Part shown: piece after piece, positions 1 to 5,856 of the stretch
Layout of the letters: every line of letters begins with the position of its first letter
Numbering within the stretch: position 1 is the stretch's first letter
NCBI GenBank assembly: GCA_012799845.1
Contig: JAAZKL010000027.1
Span: forward strand, 1-8,530
Origin: Clostridiaceae bacterium
GTDB lineage: Bacteria; Bacillota; Clostridia; Acetivibrionales; DTU013
DNA length: 8,530 nucleotides
Reading direction: 5' to 3'
Notes under the pieces: model-generated
The model's database searches: none
What the model was told of the DNA's origin: nothing
What the model saw: the letters and a program-made list of their open reading frames with translations, nothing else
Program-made: the position numbers and the translations under genes

Positions 1-58
1 ACTGCGGGATCCTGCCCACTCCCCATACTTTGATGTATACTTTAACCCTGTTTCCCAT
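1..58 (-). CDS. 5' end of an unidentified gene, cut by the left edge
   Basis: Nineteen codons are visible, reading MGNRVKVYIKVWGVGRIPQ, and the frame is still open at the window edge. The start is supported by a strong ribosome binding site (AAGGAGGAGA, minus strand, 64-73) about 8 bases upstream of the ATG. Another ATG four bases earlier (60-62) has a similar spacing but reaches a stop after six codons, so it is not the start. The gene follows the U32 gene on the same strand after a gap of about 290 bp. Nineteen residues are too few to assign a family and I do not recognise it. The short basic, hydrophobic beginning shows no clear signal peptide. Confidence 0.6.
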   Translation of the reverse strand, partial: MGNRVKVYIKVWGVGRIPQ

Positions 59-63
59 ACATT

Positions 64-73
64 TCTCCTCCTT
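64..73 (-). promoter_or_regulatory. Ribosome binding site of the left-edge gene
   Basis: AAGGAGGAGA on the minus strand is nearly a full match to the anti-Shine-Dalgarno sequence. It sits at normal spacing from the ATG at 58. It is the main evidence that a real gene begins here although only 19 codons are visible. Confidence 0.7.
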
Positions 74-113
74 CCGGTACAAGTGACAAATCAGTCTGAA
101 GCCCGGGACGGCT

Positions 114-142
114 TTCATATATGAGACAGGCGGACCGTTCAA
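114..142 (-). promoter_or_regulatory. Weak candidate promoter for the left-edge gene
   Basis: On the minus strand TTGAAC (137-142) lies 17 bases from TATGAA (114-119). That is four or five matches to each sigma-70 hexamer at ideal spacing, and would give a leader of about 50 bases before the start at 58. No obvious terminator follows the U32 gene, so the left-edge gene could instead be read through from upstream. Confidence 0.25.
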
Positions 143-224
143 GGCTGATGGAATCGAGGCTGATGAAAGATTTTGCTTGCGACAGTTCAAACTTCTCCAC
201 CTGTTTTCACTGTACCATTTTTTT

Positions 225-301
225 CGTTTGCGTACCTTCCGGCACATTCACATGCTTTCCGGCACGTTTGCGTCTCCGGCACATTTATGTACTCTCCGGT
301 A
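225..301. repeat. Degenerate ~20-bp tandem repeat between genes
   Basis: Four consecutive units on the plus strand each end in TCCGGCA or TCCGGTA: 225-244, 245-264, 265-281 (three bases shorter) and 282-301. The first and third begin CGTTTGCGT; the second and fourth begin CATTCACAT and CATTTATGT, so the units alternate in pairs. A decayed fifth unit may follow (TTTTTGCGTC). The array fills much of the gap between the U32 stop codon and the next gene. Its 20-bp period is not a multiple of three and I see no gene in it. Function unknown. Confidence 0.75.
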
Positions 302-351
302 TTTTTGCGTCTTTTCACGCATTACGTCTTTACTACTCACAGCCTGGCGCT

Positions 352-3228
352 CTACACGCCCCTGTAATAGTGGCCTTTTGTAAAGCCTGCAGCTTTTATC
401 TTATCTGTCAGCCGCCCCAGTGCCGCTTCACCACTGCCGGATCCGGCCAAAGCAGCCCTGTATAACCTGACAAGTTCTTTTATAGTATCGACATCCTCGT
501 CCCATATATAAAGCCGGAAAATACTGATGCCAGCTTCAGCAAGGCTTCTGAGCGAATCAGGCACGAACAGCACAGTTGAATTCAGGATAGTGCTCCTGCA
601 GTCGATATTATCACACAGGACAGGAAACTCCATGCCAAGCCTGTCCCGCAATGCATAATCGCCCCTGCCGCAGCATCCGCTGCATTTTGACAGACCGTTA
701 AAGCCTCCCTCGATGCAACCGACCGGACAATACTCGCTGATCATCAGCGGCAGCCTGCCGTATACGACTGCTTCCAGGTCAATGGGCTTCATAGCTTCCA
801 GTTTTATAGGCCTCATTCGGCTGCCTTCCTTATCCGGAATTTTTTCCGAAACCCGCTGCAGGCACGCCGTCAGGTCTTTCTGCCGTATATGTGCCATCAA
901 CTCTGCCCGCCGTAAATCAGCCGCCAGTCCGGATATCTGCCGGGCGGTCAGTTCAACGGACACCGCAGCGCTTTCCAGCCCAAGCCCCGCAATTTCCGCG
1001 ACTGAGTATGCGTTGAAAAGGTTGAGGGATATATCGCCTGCCAGCCGCAATCTACCGATGCCTGACAGCCTGCGGACTGTTCCTGCGTTGCCGGCAAGGA
1101 TACCGTCAATATCATCTCTGTCGTTATATTCGGCAACGAACCTGTCGATCAGTTTTTCATAATTCCCATTCGTTATGGAAGGAAGCCAGCAAAACACTTC
1201 CGTCCCTGCATTTCGTGCAGCTCCTGCGGCACGCCTGAATCCCTGCTTCCAGACCGCAGTGAGCGGTACATATACTCTGTCAGCGCCGGGTACGGCAATG
1301 TCCTGTTCACCATCCCACCTGTAGTAATACAGCGATACCATTGGTTGCTTCTTTGCCGCAGTCGGTGCATCGGCCATATTCAGGCCGCTCTCTGCTGATG
1401 TGTTCATTGCCTGGGTTCCTGTCAGGCTCGGGACCAGTTCAGAGCATAAATCGTTCTGCCTTGTGATCTGCATCTTACTGTTGTCATGTCCGCCGCCGGT
1501 AGCATCAGATGTTGTGCCGTCCGACCCGTCGCCGGAAACGTTCAGTACCACATCATTCGGTCCGCCGCCGGCAACATCGTGTATAACACCGGCAGGACTG
1601 CTGTCGTAAACGCCTGGTACCACACCAGCGCTTCCGCATCGTCTTTCCGGGTAGCGGTCGGCCCTCGCCTCATATAAAGCTTCAAGGCCCTTCCTTCTGA
1701 CTTCATTGATTTCGCTTACGGGGATGACCAGCCCATCCTGCATCCTGATATCCAGTTGAACAAAGTCAAACGGTGTAGAGCCGGTCTTATTCAACTGCCC
1801 GGCCAGCCTGTCCCTGGTGAGCGGCCTGTTCACAGCTGTTTCCGCCGGCACAGACCCTGAAGCTGTGATCCTGTGCCCATCATCGTCTTCCACCGTAAGT
1901 ACCAGCGGCCGGCCTGGTTCCAGAACGGCAGCACCCCTGATCGGAATACGCCTCAAATTGCCGTTGGCATATGTCCTTTGGGCTTCACGGATCAGTTCGA
2001 TATCAGCGGTCTTGAACACCTTCATGCCAGGTGCGATGTTTCCGCTGAAAAAGCCTATTTCGACAACGTCACCTTTCACAGCCTTTTTAACATTCCGGCC
2101 GCTCTTTTTTATCATAGTAACAGTGCCGCCGGGGCTGCCGGATCCGCCTGCCCATATTTCGATCCCGTCGCCGATGTTCAGTGTTTCCACCAGCCTGATC
2201 TTCAGAGTCCGGCGCCTGCTGTCATATGATACAACACTGCCGACACAGACGCCGCTGTTGTTCGGCTTGTCATAACTCATCATGGCGGCGCCTTTTTTGC
2301 CTTTCAGGTAGCCTGACGAAAAACCGCCCCTGTTGAATATCTGCAAAAGATCATGCCTGTCTTTTTCATCAATGTCCAGCTTTGCCGCATTGCCCGCATT
2401 CCCCTGCTTCAGGGCAATGTCCAGGTATTTTCTGTAGATCCGCACCACGGTGGCTACGTACTCAGGGCTCTTCATCCTGCCTTCAATTTTGAGAGACCTG
2501 ACACCTGAAGCCGCGATTTCACCAATGTATTCCAGCGTGTTCATATCTTTCGGGCTCAAATGATAGCGCGGCCGGTCCGAAGGCCTGTTTTTGCCGTCGG
2601 GACTGACAAGCGTCCAGGCGAGTCTGCACGGCTGGGCACACCTTCCCCTGTTGCCGCTCCTGCCGCCGATCATGCTGCTCATGAGACACTGCCCTGAATA
2701 GCAGACACACATCGCTCCATGCACGAACATCTCGACTTCCAGTTCCGTGTTGCGTGCTATCCATGCCGCCTGTTCCAGGGTCAGTTCCCTTGCGAGCACG
2801 ACTCTTTTGAATCCCATTTTTTCAAGCAACCGCACGCCATCAAGATCATACACCGTCATTTGAGTGCTGCCGTGTAGCGGCAGTTCCGGGCAAGTCTTCC
2901 GCAGCAACGCCGCCAAACCAAAATCCTGCACTATTATACCGTCTATCCCCGCATCGCAGGCCTCTTTAGCATAGGCCACGGCCTGAGGGATCTCACCATC
3001 ACTGAGCAGCGTATTTAGTGTAAGATAAATACTCACACCCCTGGCATGGGCATATCTCAATCCTTCCCGGAGTTCCGGCATGTCGAAATTGCCTGCCTGC
3101 TGCCTGGCATTGAATAATTTCCCGCCAAGGTAAACCGCATCTGCTCCGTTTTCGACTGCCGCACGCAAAGACTCCGCGTTGCCCGCCGGAGCCAGCAGTT
3201 CTACTGTTTTTTTCGTGTCTGCTGCCAT
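352..3228 (-). CDS. U32-family protein, RlhA/TrhP-like RNA hydroxylation type, with DUF3656
   Basis: A 958-residue protein of the 'peptidase U32' family. Characterised relatives are E. coli RlhA (23S rRNA C2501 hydroxylation) and TrhP/YrrN-YrrO (tRNA U34 hydroxylation), rather than true proteases. Residues 8-35 (VELLAPAGN, then GADAVYLGG) open the U32 barrel. The U32 signature is at 166-184 (EMFVHGAMC, then CYSGQCLMS). C174, C181, C197 and C201 fit the conserved Fe-S-type cysteines. A second conserved block, LSPKDMN, is at 224-230, followed by KIEGRMKSPEYV. Residues about 425-525 look like DUF3656, the RlhA-type arrangement. Residues about 629-885 form a second conserved half with a cysteine cluster (EYCPVGC, CSGCC, CDNIDC). 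Residues 531-628 are a Gly/Asp/Ser-rich linker, and 805-820 hold a tandem duplication; these help explain the large size. The ATG at 3228 starts exactly at the family N-terminus, though its ribosome site (ACAGG) is weak. Whether rRNA or tRNA is the target cannot be told from the sequence. Confidence 0.93.
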   Translation of the reverse strand: MAADTKKTVELLAPAGNAESLRAAVENGADAVYLGGKLFNARQQAGNFDMPELREGLRYAHARGVSIYLTLNTLLSDGEIPQAVAYAKEACDAGIDGIIVQDFGLAALLRKTCPELPLHGSTQMTVYDLDGVRLLEKMGFKRVVLARELTLEQAAWIARNTELEVEMFVHGAMCVCYSGQCLMSSMIGGRSGNRGRCAQPCRLAWTLVSPDGKNRPSDRPRYHLSPKDMNTLEYIGEIAASGVRSLKIEGRMKSPEYVATVVRIYRKYLDIALKQGNAGNAAKLDIDEKDRHDLLQIFNRGGFSSGYLKGKKGAAMMSYDKPNNSGVCVGSVVSYDSRRRTLKIRLVETLNIGDGIEIWAGGSGSPGGTVTMIKKSGRNVKKAVKGDVVEIGFFSGNIAPGMKVFKTADIELIREAQRTYANGNLRRIPIRGAAVLEPGRPLVLTVEDDDGHRITASGSVPAETAVNRPLTRDRLAGQLNKTGSTPFDFVQLDIRMQDGLVIPVSEINEVRRKGLEALYEARADRYPERRCGSAGVVPGVYDSSPAGVIHDVAGGGPNDVVLNVSGDGSDGTTSDATGGGHDNSKMQITRQNDLCSELVPSLTGTQAMNTSAESGLNMADAPTAAKKQPMVSLYYYRWDGEQDIAVPGADRVYVPLTAVWKQGFRRAAGAARNAGTEVFCWLPSITNGNYEKLIDRFVAEYNDRDDIDGILAGNAGTVRRLSGIGRLRLAGDISLNLFNAYSVAEIAGLGLESAAVSVELTARQISGLAADLRRAELMAHIRQKDLTACLQRVSEKIPDKEGSRMRPIKLEAMKPIDLEAVVYGRLPLMISEYCPVGCIEGGFNGLSKCSGCCGRGDYALRDRLGMEFPVLCDNIDCRSTILNSTVLFVPDSLRSLAEAGISIFRLYIWDEDVDTIKELVRLYRAALAGSGSGEAALGRLTDKIKAAGFTKGHYYRGV
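769..816 (-). repeat. 24-bp tandem duplication inside the U32 gene
   Basis: Residues 805-812 (MRPIKLEA) and 813-820 (MKPIDLEA) are two copies of an octapeptide encoded by adjacent 24-bp units. They lie just before the conserved VVYGRLPLMISEYCP segment. The unit length is a multiple of three, so the frame is kept. Confidence 0.8.
1345..1638 (-). other. Low-complexity linker inside the U32 gene
   Basis: Residues 531-628 separate the DUF3656 region from the C-terminal half. They are rich in Gly, Asp, Ser, Thr and Val and look disordered. Two similar blocks, DVAGGG (551-556) and DATGGG (575-580), are encoded by an 18-bp sequence present at 1489-1506 and 1561-1578 with two differences, 72 bp apart. 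The linker therefore appears to have grown by internal duplication. The conserved domains on both sides are intact. Confidence 0.7.
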
Positions 3229-3237
3229 TTTGTTTAT

Positions 3238-3290
3238 AACCTGTTTCCAATTATATTAACCTGTTTATTGCTTATATTACCCTGCTCCTG
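3238..3290. repeat. Three ~20-bp direct repeats in the U32 leader
   Basis: Read on the minus strand, CAGGGTAATATAA, CAGGTTAATATAA and CAGGTTATAAAC follow each other at about 20-bp intervals directly before the U32 ATG. The first copy overlaps the candidate -10 box and the last supplies the only ribosome-site-like bases (ACAGG). They could be slippage products or a repeated binding site. Confidence 0.6.
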
Positions 3291-3299
3291 GTTAATCAA
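3271..3299 (-). promoter_or_regulatory. Candidate sigma-70-type promoter of the U32 gene
   Basis: On the minus strand TTGATT (3294-3299) is followed after exactly 17 bases by TATAAG (3271-3276). This gives four of six and five of six consensus matches. Transcription would begin near 3264, leaving a leader of about 36 bases. A terminator lies upstream at 3487-3518, so a separate promoter for the U32 gene is expected. A second TATAAT at 3250-3255 lacks a good -35 box. Confidence 0.45.
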
Positions 3300-3342
3300 C
3301 CGCTTGACGATATCAGTTGCCTGGCAATATCAGTTTTCATTT

Positions 3343-3359
3343 TGCAGCATTATGCTGCA
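3343..3359. repeat. Perfect 7-bp inverted repeat between zapA and the U32 gene
   Basis: TGCAGCA and TGCTGCA flank three bases. No T-run follows on the minus strand, so this is not a canonical terminator. It lies about 45 bp upstream of the candidate U32 promoter and could be a regulator site or chance. Apart from this inverted repeat, the direct repeats and promoter nearby and the zapA terminator, I see no gene in 3229-3676. Confidence 0.4.
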
Positions 3360-3486
3360 GTAAATTCACCATCGATCCTGTTTCGAGTTCCCAGTTCAAG
3401 ACATCGCCGTTGTATCTTCGATGCTATTGTCGCCGGATACCAATACTATTCTCTCACAAACACCGGCATAAAGAACACGACCACAT

Positions 3487-3518
3487 AAAAAAAGCTCTGC
3501 AGGATTGCCTCGCAAAGC
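3487..3518 (-). terminator. Rho-independent terminator of zapA
   Basis: On the minus strand GCTTTGCG, a bulged A, GG, a CAAT loop and CCTGCAGAGC form a ten-pair stem, including one or two G-T pairs. Seven T residues (3487-3493) follow at once. It lies about 160 bp beyond the zapA stop codon, and two bases beyond the next in-frame stop (TAA at 3521-3523). There is no gene on the plus strand for it to serve. Confidence 0.8.
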
Positions 3519-3676
3519 GGTTATAATATCTCGTTTTCAAAGACATAATGAAAGATAATCAGCCGGTCTGATCTGAGCCCGGGTCGTCTTCGGATCCGGT
3601 GCCAGCAGTCCGCAGTATGTCCGCCCGCATCACGGTCGTCTTCGGAGCAGTCGTCCTCACCGCTGTTCCGGCCAGC

Positions 3677-4093
3677 CTAACCCTGTTCCCTCGTTCGTTC
3701 CGCCTTGTCCAATGTGTTCCTCACTTCACTAAGTTCCGCTTCCCTTTTTGCCAGTTCAAGCTTCAATTCGGTATTTTGATTGCCCAGTACCGTGTTCTCC
3801 TGCTGCAGCGCCTTATTTTCCTTCTTCAGTCTATCCAGTTCCTCATTGGCCTTTTTGAGCTGATTTTTCAGATTATGCTCGGATTCCTTGCATTTGAACA
3901 GGTCATCGACCACATTGATTGCTGTAAGTACAGCAGCCAGCGATGTGCTGAGCTTGTTGTTCAACCTCAATATCTCAGTCATTTTTCTGTCCACATAAAG
4001 GCCAACCCTGTGTATATATTCCACCGGCTCCGTTCCCACAACTGAATAATCTTTGCCGGCTATCCTAAGTTCGACCTTGTTTTTGGCAGTCAA
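3677..4093 (-). CDS. zapA: Cell division protein ZapA
   Basis: A 138-residue protein if begun at the TTG at 4093. ZapA binds FtsZ in the cytoplasm and promotes bundling of its filaments in the division ring. Residues 4-68 match the family: KNKVELRIAGKDYSVVG forms the N-terminal sheet, then EPVEYIHRVGLYVDRKM, and then the helix with LSTSLAAVLTAINVVDDLF. Residues about 70-133 are a long Lys/Glu-rich coiled coil with heptad leucines, longer than in minimal ZapA proteins but usual in clostridial ones as I recall them. The start is uncertain. TTG gives LTAKNKVE, matching how relatives begin, and has AAAGG about 12 bases upstream. The ATG at 4105 adds four residues but has AGG touching it. The open frame reaches an ATG at 4234, but that lies upstream of the predicted promoter. 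The gene ends in TAG, with the same frame open for 51 more codons. Confidence 0.87.
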   Translation of the reverse strand: MTAKNKVELRIAGKDYSVVGTEPVEYIHRVGLYVDRKMTEILRLNNKLSTSLAAVLTAINVVDDLFKCKESEHNLKNQLKKANEELDRLKKENKALQQENTVLGNQNTELKLELAKREAELSEVRNTLDKAERTREQG

Positions 4094-4150
4094 TGAAATC
4101 AGCATCCTTTCGGCGATATAAAGCACATTCTGATACCCGTTGCAGAAAAT

Positions 4151-4203
4151 ATATAAGGAGATCGTTTCCATGAATGCATCGTACCGGAAACGTCTCCTTA
4201 TAT
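4151..4203 (-). promoter_or_regulatory. Long hairpin at the 5' end of the zapA transcript
   Basis: On the minus strand ATATAAGGAGA plus CGTTTCC pairs with GGAAACG plus TCTCCTTATAT. The stem has 18 perfect pairs with a single bulged base and a 16-base loop. The outer stem overlaps the -10 box and the predicted transcription start, so the RNA would begin inside it. The stem buries an AAGGAG sequence that is not next to a usable zapA start. No T-run follows, so it is not a terminator. It could be an RNA-stabilising 5' hairpin, a regulator site on DNA, or a target for processing. Confidence 0.6.
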
Positions 4204-4207
4204 TATA
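4202..4207 (-). promoter_or_regulatory. Candidate -10 box for zapA
   Basis: A perfect TATAAT on the minus strand lies in an AT-rich stretch about 110 bp upstream of the zapA start. The -35 region at 17-bp spacing (TATGCT) is poor. A promoter is plausible because zapA is 214 bp from flotillin, but the flotillin transcript might also read through, as no terminator is evident between them. Confidence 0.4.
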
Positions 4208-4307
4208 CAATATTTCGCCAAAAAAGCATATCATTTAATATTTTTTGACTTTTTATTGTTATTGCTTTGCCAAGCCCTGTATTCAGGCGTTTTTCAGCCC
4301 GGCAGGC

Positions 4308-5735
4308 CTACTGTTCCTTGGCTTCGCCAGCCGGTGCCGACTTTGGTTCCGCATAGTTTCTCAGTATATTTGTCAAATCTATGCCTGTCAGTCCCTTTAC
4401 CGTTTCTGGCAACTGAGCCATGATTTCCGTAATGTCTTTTGTTATCTTTGAAGCCCCGGAATCGCCGATCATGATGATCTTTTCTGTCTTGGCGAGCGGC
4501 TGTGCTATAGCTGCCGCTATCTCAGGTATCTTCTCGATGACCATCTGAGCTATGGCGGCGTCATTGAACTGCTTATAGGCTTCTGCTTTCCTTGCGAGCG
4601 CTTCTGCCTCAGCCTCGCCCTTCGCCTTGATGACTTCAGCTTCAGCAAGACCTGCAGCCTTGATAGCTTCAGCCTTTGCTGCACCCTCGGCCTTGATGGA
4701 GAATGCCTGGGCCTCAGCTTCCATTGATTTTTTGGCCTTATCAGCTTCCGCGTCCAGTTCCGTCTTGTACTTCGCAGCCTCCGCAGGCTTTTTGATCGTA
4801 GCGTCCAGTTCCTGCGCCTTCCTGAGGGCCTCCTGCTCCTGCAGTTCGATTTCTTTCTGCTTTTTCACGATCTCGACCTGCATGGCCTCTTTTTCGACTT
4901 CCTGCTGGAGCATGTACTTTTTCCTGTCGTATGCGAGATCGGCTTCAGCCTTCTTTTCATTGATCGAAGCCTGGTACTCGGCCATTTTCATTTCCTTGTC
5001 CCTGTTGGCTTCAGCTACTTTGGTCTCAGCCATGTATCTTGCAGTCTGGCCTGCCTGCATGGCTTCCGCGCTCTTTATGTCAGCGTCCCTCTTCGCTTCA
5101 GCCTGGCCTATGACGGCGTCTCTCTGGACTTTGGCGATCTGCGCCTTTCCAAGGCTTTCGAGGTAACCGTTCTTGTCGGCGATCTCTCTTATCGTGAACG
5201 AGATAATCTTCAGACCCATGTTAGCGAGATCGCTGGCTGCCAGTTCCTGCACCTTTTGTGCGAACGCGTCCCTGTTTGCCATGATCTCTTCGACAGTGAG
5301 GTTGCCGACGATGGAACGCAGATGGCCTTCCAGGGTCTGTGTAGCAATGCGCCTGATCTCTTCTTCCTTAAGGCTCAGGAACTGCTCTGCCGCTGTCGCG
5401 ATAGCTTCGTGGGTGGAGTCGATCTTTACCTGGGCAACGCCATCCACACTGACCTGTACTCCCTGTGACGTATACGCACTTGAGTTCAGGTCGAGAGGCA
5501 TGATCCTCAGGGATATGGTTTTGGCTTTCTCGAGAATCGGCCATACGAATGTGGCTCCGCCCTTCACTATTCTGAATCCGACGACCTGACCGTTTGGAAG
5601 CCTCTTTTTGCGGCCTGATACGATCAGTGCCTCATCCGGCCCGACTTTGACATATCTTCCGACAAATACCGATATCAGTATGAAGATAACAAAGACAAGG
5701 GCAATGGCGATCAGTACTGGTATAAGGTATTCCAT
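4308..5735 (-). CDS. floT: Flotillin-family (SPFH/band 7) membrane scaffold protein
   Basis: A 475-residue flotillin of the FloT/YuaG/YqiK type. Flotillins assemble on the inner face of the membrane and organise microdomains that gather signalling, secretion and division proteins. Residues 3-25 are the N-terminal membrane segment. Residues about 28-200 form the SPFH/band 7 domain, with VGPDEALIVSG, GGATFVWPILEKAKTISL and VDGVAQVKI, then the helix EEIRRIATQTLEGHLRSIVG and a conserved block around GLKIISFTIREI. Residues about 200-390 are the Ala/Glu/Lys-rich flotillin coiled coil (QAEAKRDADI, AEGAAKAEAIKA). The C-terminal region follows, with IPEIAAAIAQPLAKTEKI. I chose the ATG at 5735 because AAAGGAGGAT lies directly upstream and the membrane segment starts there. 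Upstream in-frame ATGs, as far as 5789, have no ribosome site. The NfeD-like gene precedes it by 121 bp on the same strand, the standard partnership. Confidence 0.96.
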   Translation of the reverse strand: MEYLIPVLIAIALVFVIFILISVFVGRYVKVGPDEALIVSGRKKRLPNGQVVGFRIVKGGATFVWPILEKAKTISLRIMPLDLNSSAYTSQGVQVSVDGVAQVKIDSTHEAIATAAEQFLSLKEEEIRRIATQTLEGHLRSIVGNLTVEEIMANRDAFAQKVQELAASDLANMGLKIISFTIREIADKNGYLESLGKAQIAKVQRDAVIGQAEAKRDADIKSAEAMQAGQTARYMAETKVAEANRDKEMKMAEYQASINEKKAEADLAYDRKKYMLQQEVEKEAMQVEIVKKQKEIELQEQEALRKAQELDATIKKPAEAAKYKTELDAEADKAKKSMEAEAQAFSIKAEGAAKAEAIKAAGLAEAEVIKAKGEAEAEALARKAEAYKQFNDAAIAQMVIEKIPEIAAAIAQPLAKTEKIIMIGDSGASKITKDITEIMAQLPETVKGLTGIDLTNILRNYAEPKSAPAGEAKEQ

Positions 5736-5741
5736 CTCAAA

Positions 5742-5750
5742 TCCTCCTTT
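5742..5750 (-). promoter_or_regulatory. Ribosome binding site fixing the flotillin start
   Basis: AAAGGAGGA on the minus strand ends six bases before the ATG at 5735. It decides against the in-frame ATGs further upstream, which would place 18 polar and basic residues before the membrane segment. Confidence 0.85.
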
Positions 5751-5774
5751 TAAATAAATTACCCGCATATTTTT

Positions 5775-5790
5775 CATGCATCGCTGCATG
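5775..5790. repeat. Perfect 6-bp hairpin with a GCGA loop in the flotillin leader
   Basis: On the minus strand CATGCA, GCGA, TGCATG form a stem capped by a GNRA-type tetraloop, about 25 bases upstream of the flotillin ribosome site. Read on the plus strand it is followed by six T residues and resembles a weak terminator, but no plus-strand gene leads into it. It may be a minor processing or attenuating structure in the NfeD-flotillin message. Confidence 0.35.
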
Positions 5791-5856
5791 TTTTTTCCAT
5801 GGTGTTATTCCCGGTATGGACTGCTCATATGCTGTTTTGCCTGTTTTTTATTTACA

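Noticed and set aside
713..2275. Plus-strand open frames opposite the U32 gene (for example 713-1162 and 1817-2275)
   Set aside because: They lie wholly inside a well-supported gene, have no ribosome sites, and encode Ser/Pro/Ala-rich sequence typical of antisense shadows.
3317..3526. 69-codon plus-strand frame between zapA and the U32 gene
   Set aside because: No ribosome site, no recognisable product, and its end runs through the zapA terminator.
4099..4179. 26-codon upstream frame in the zapA leader
   Set aside because: The buried AAGGAG is about 13 bases from its ATG, too far for good initiation, and the peptide has no attenuator-like codon run. It is mentioned only in the hairpin finding.
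4627..5589. Plus-strand open frames opposite flotillin (4627-5166 and 5173-5589)
   Set aside because: They are the reverse of the Ala/Glu/Lys-rich coiled coil, which yields long Ser/Ala-rich frames by composition. No domain or start signal was seen.
5736..5789. Upstream extension of flotillin to the ATG at 5789
   Set aside because: A much better ribosome site serves the ATG at 5735, and the extension would put polar residues in front of the membrane anchor.
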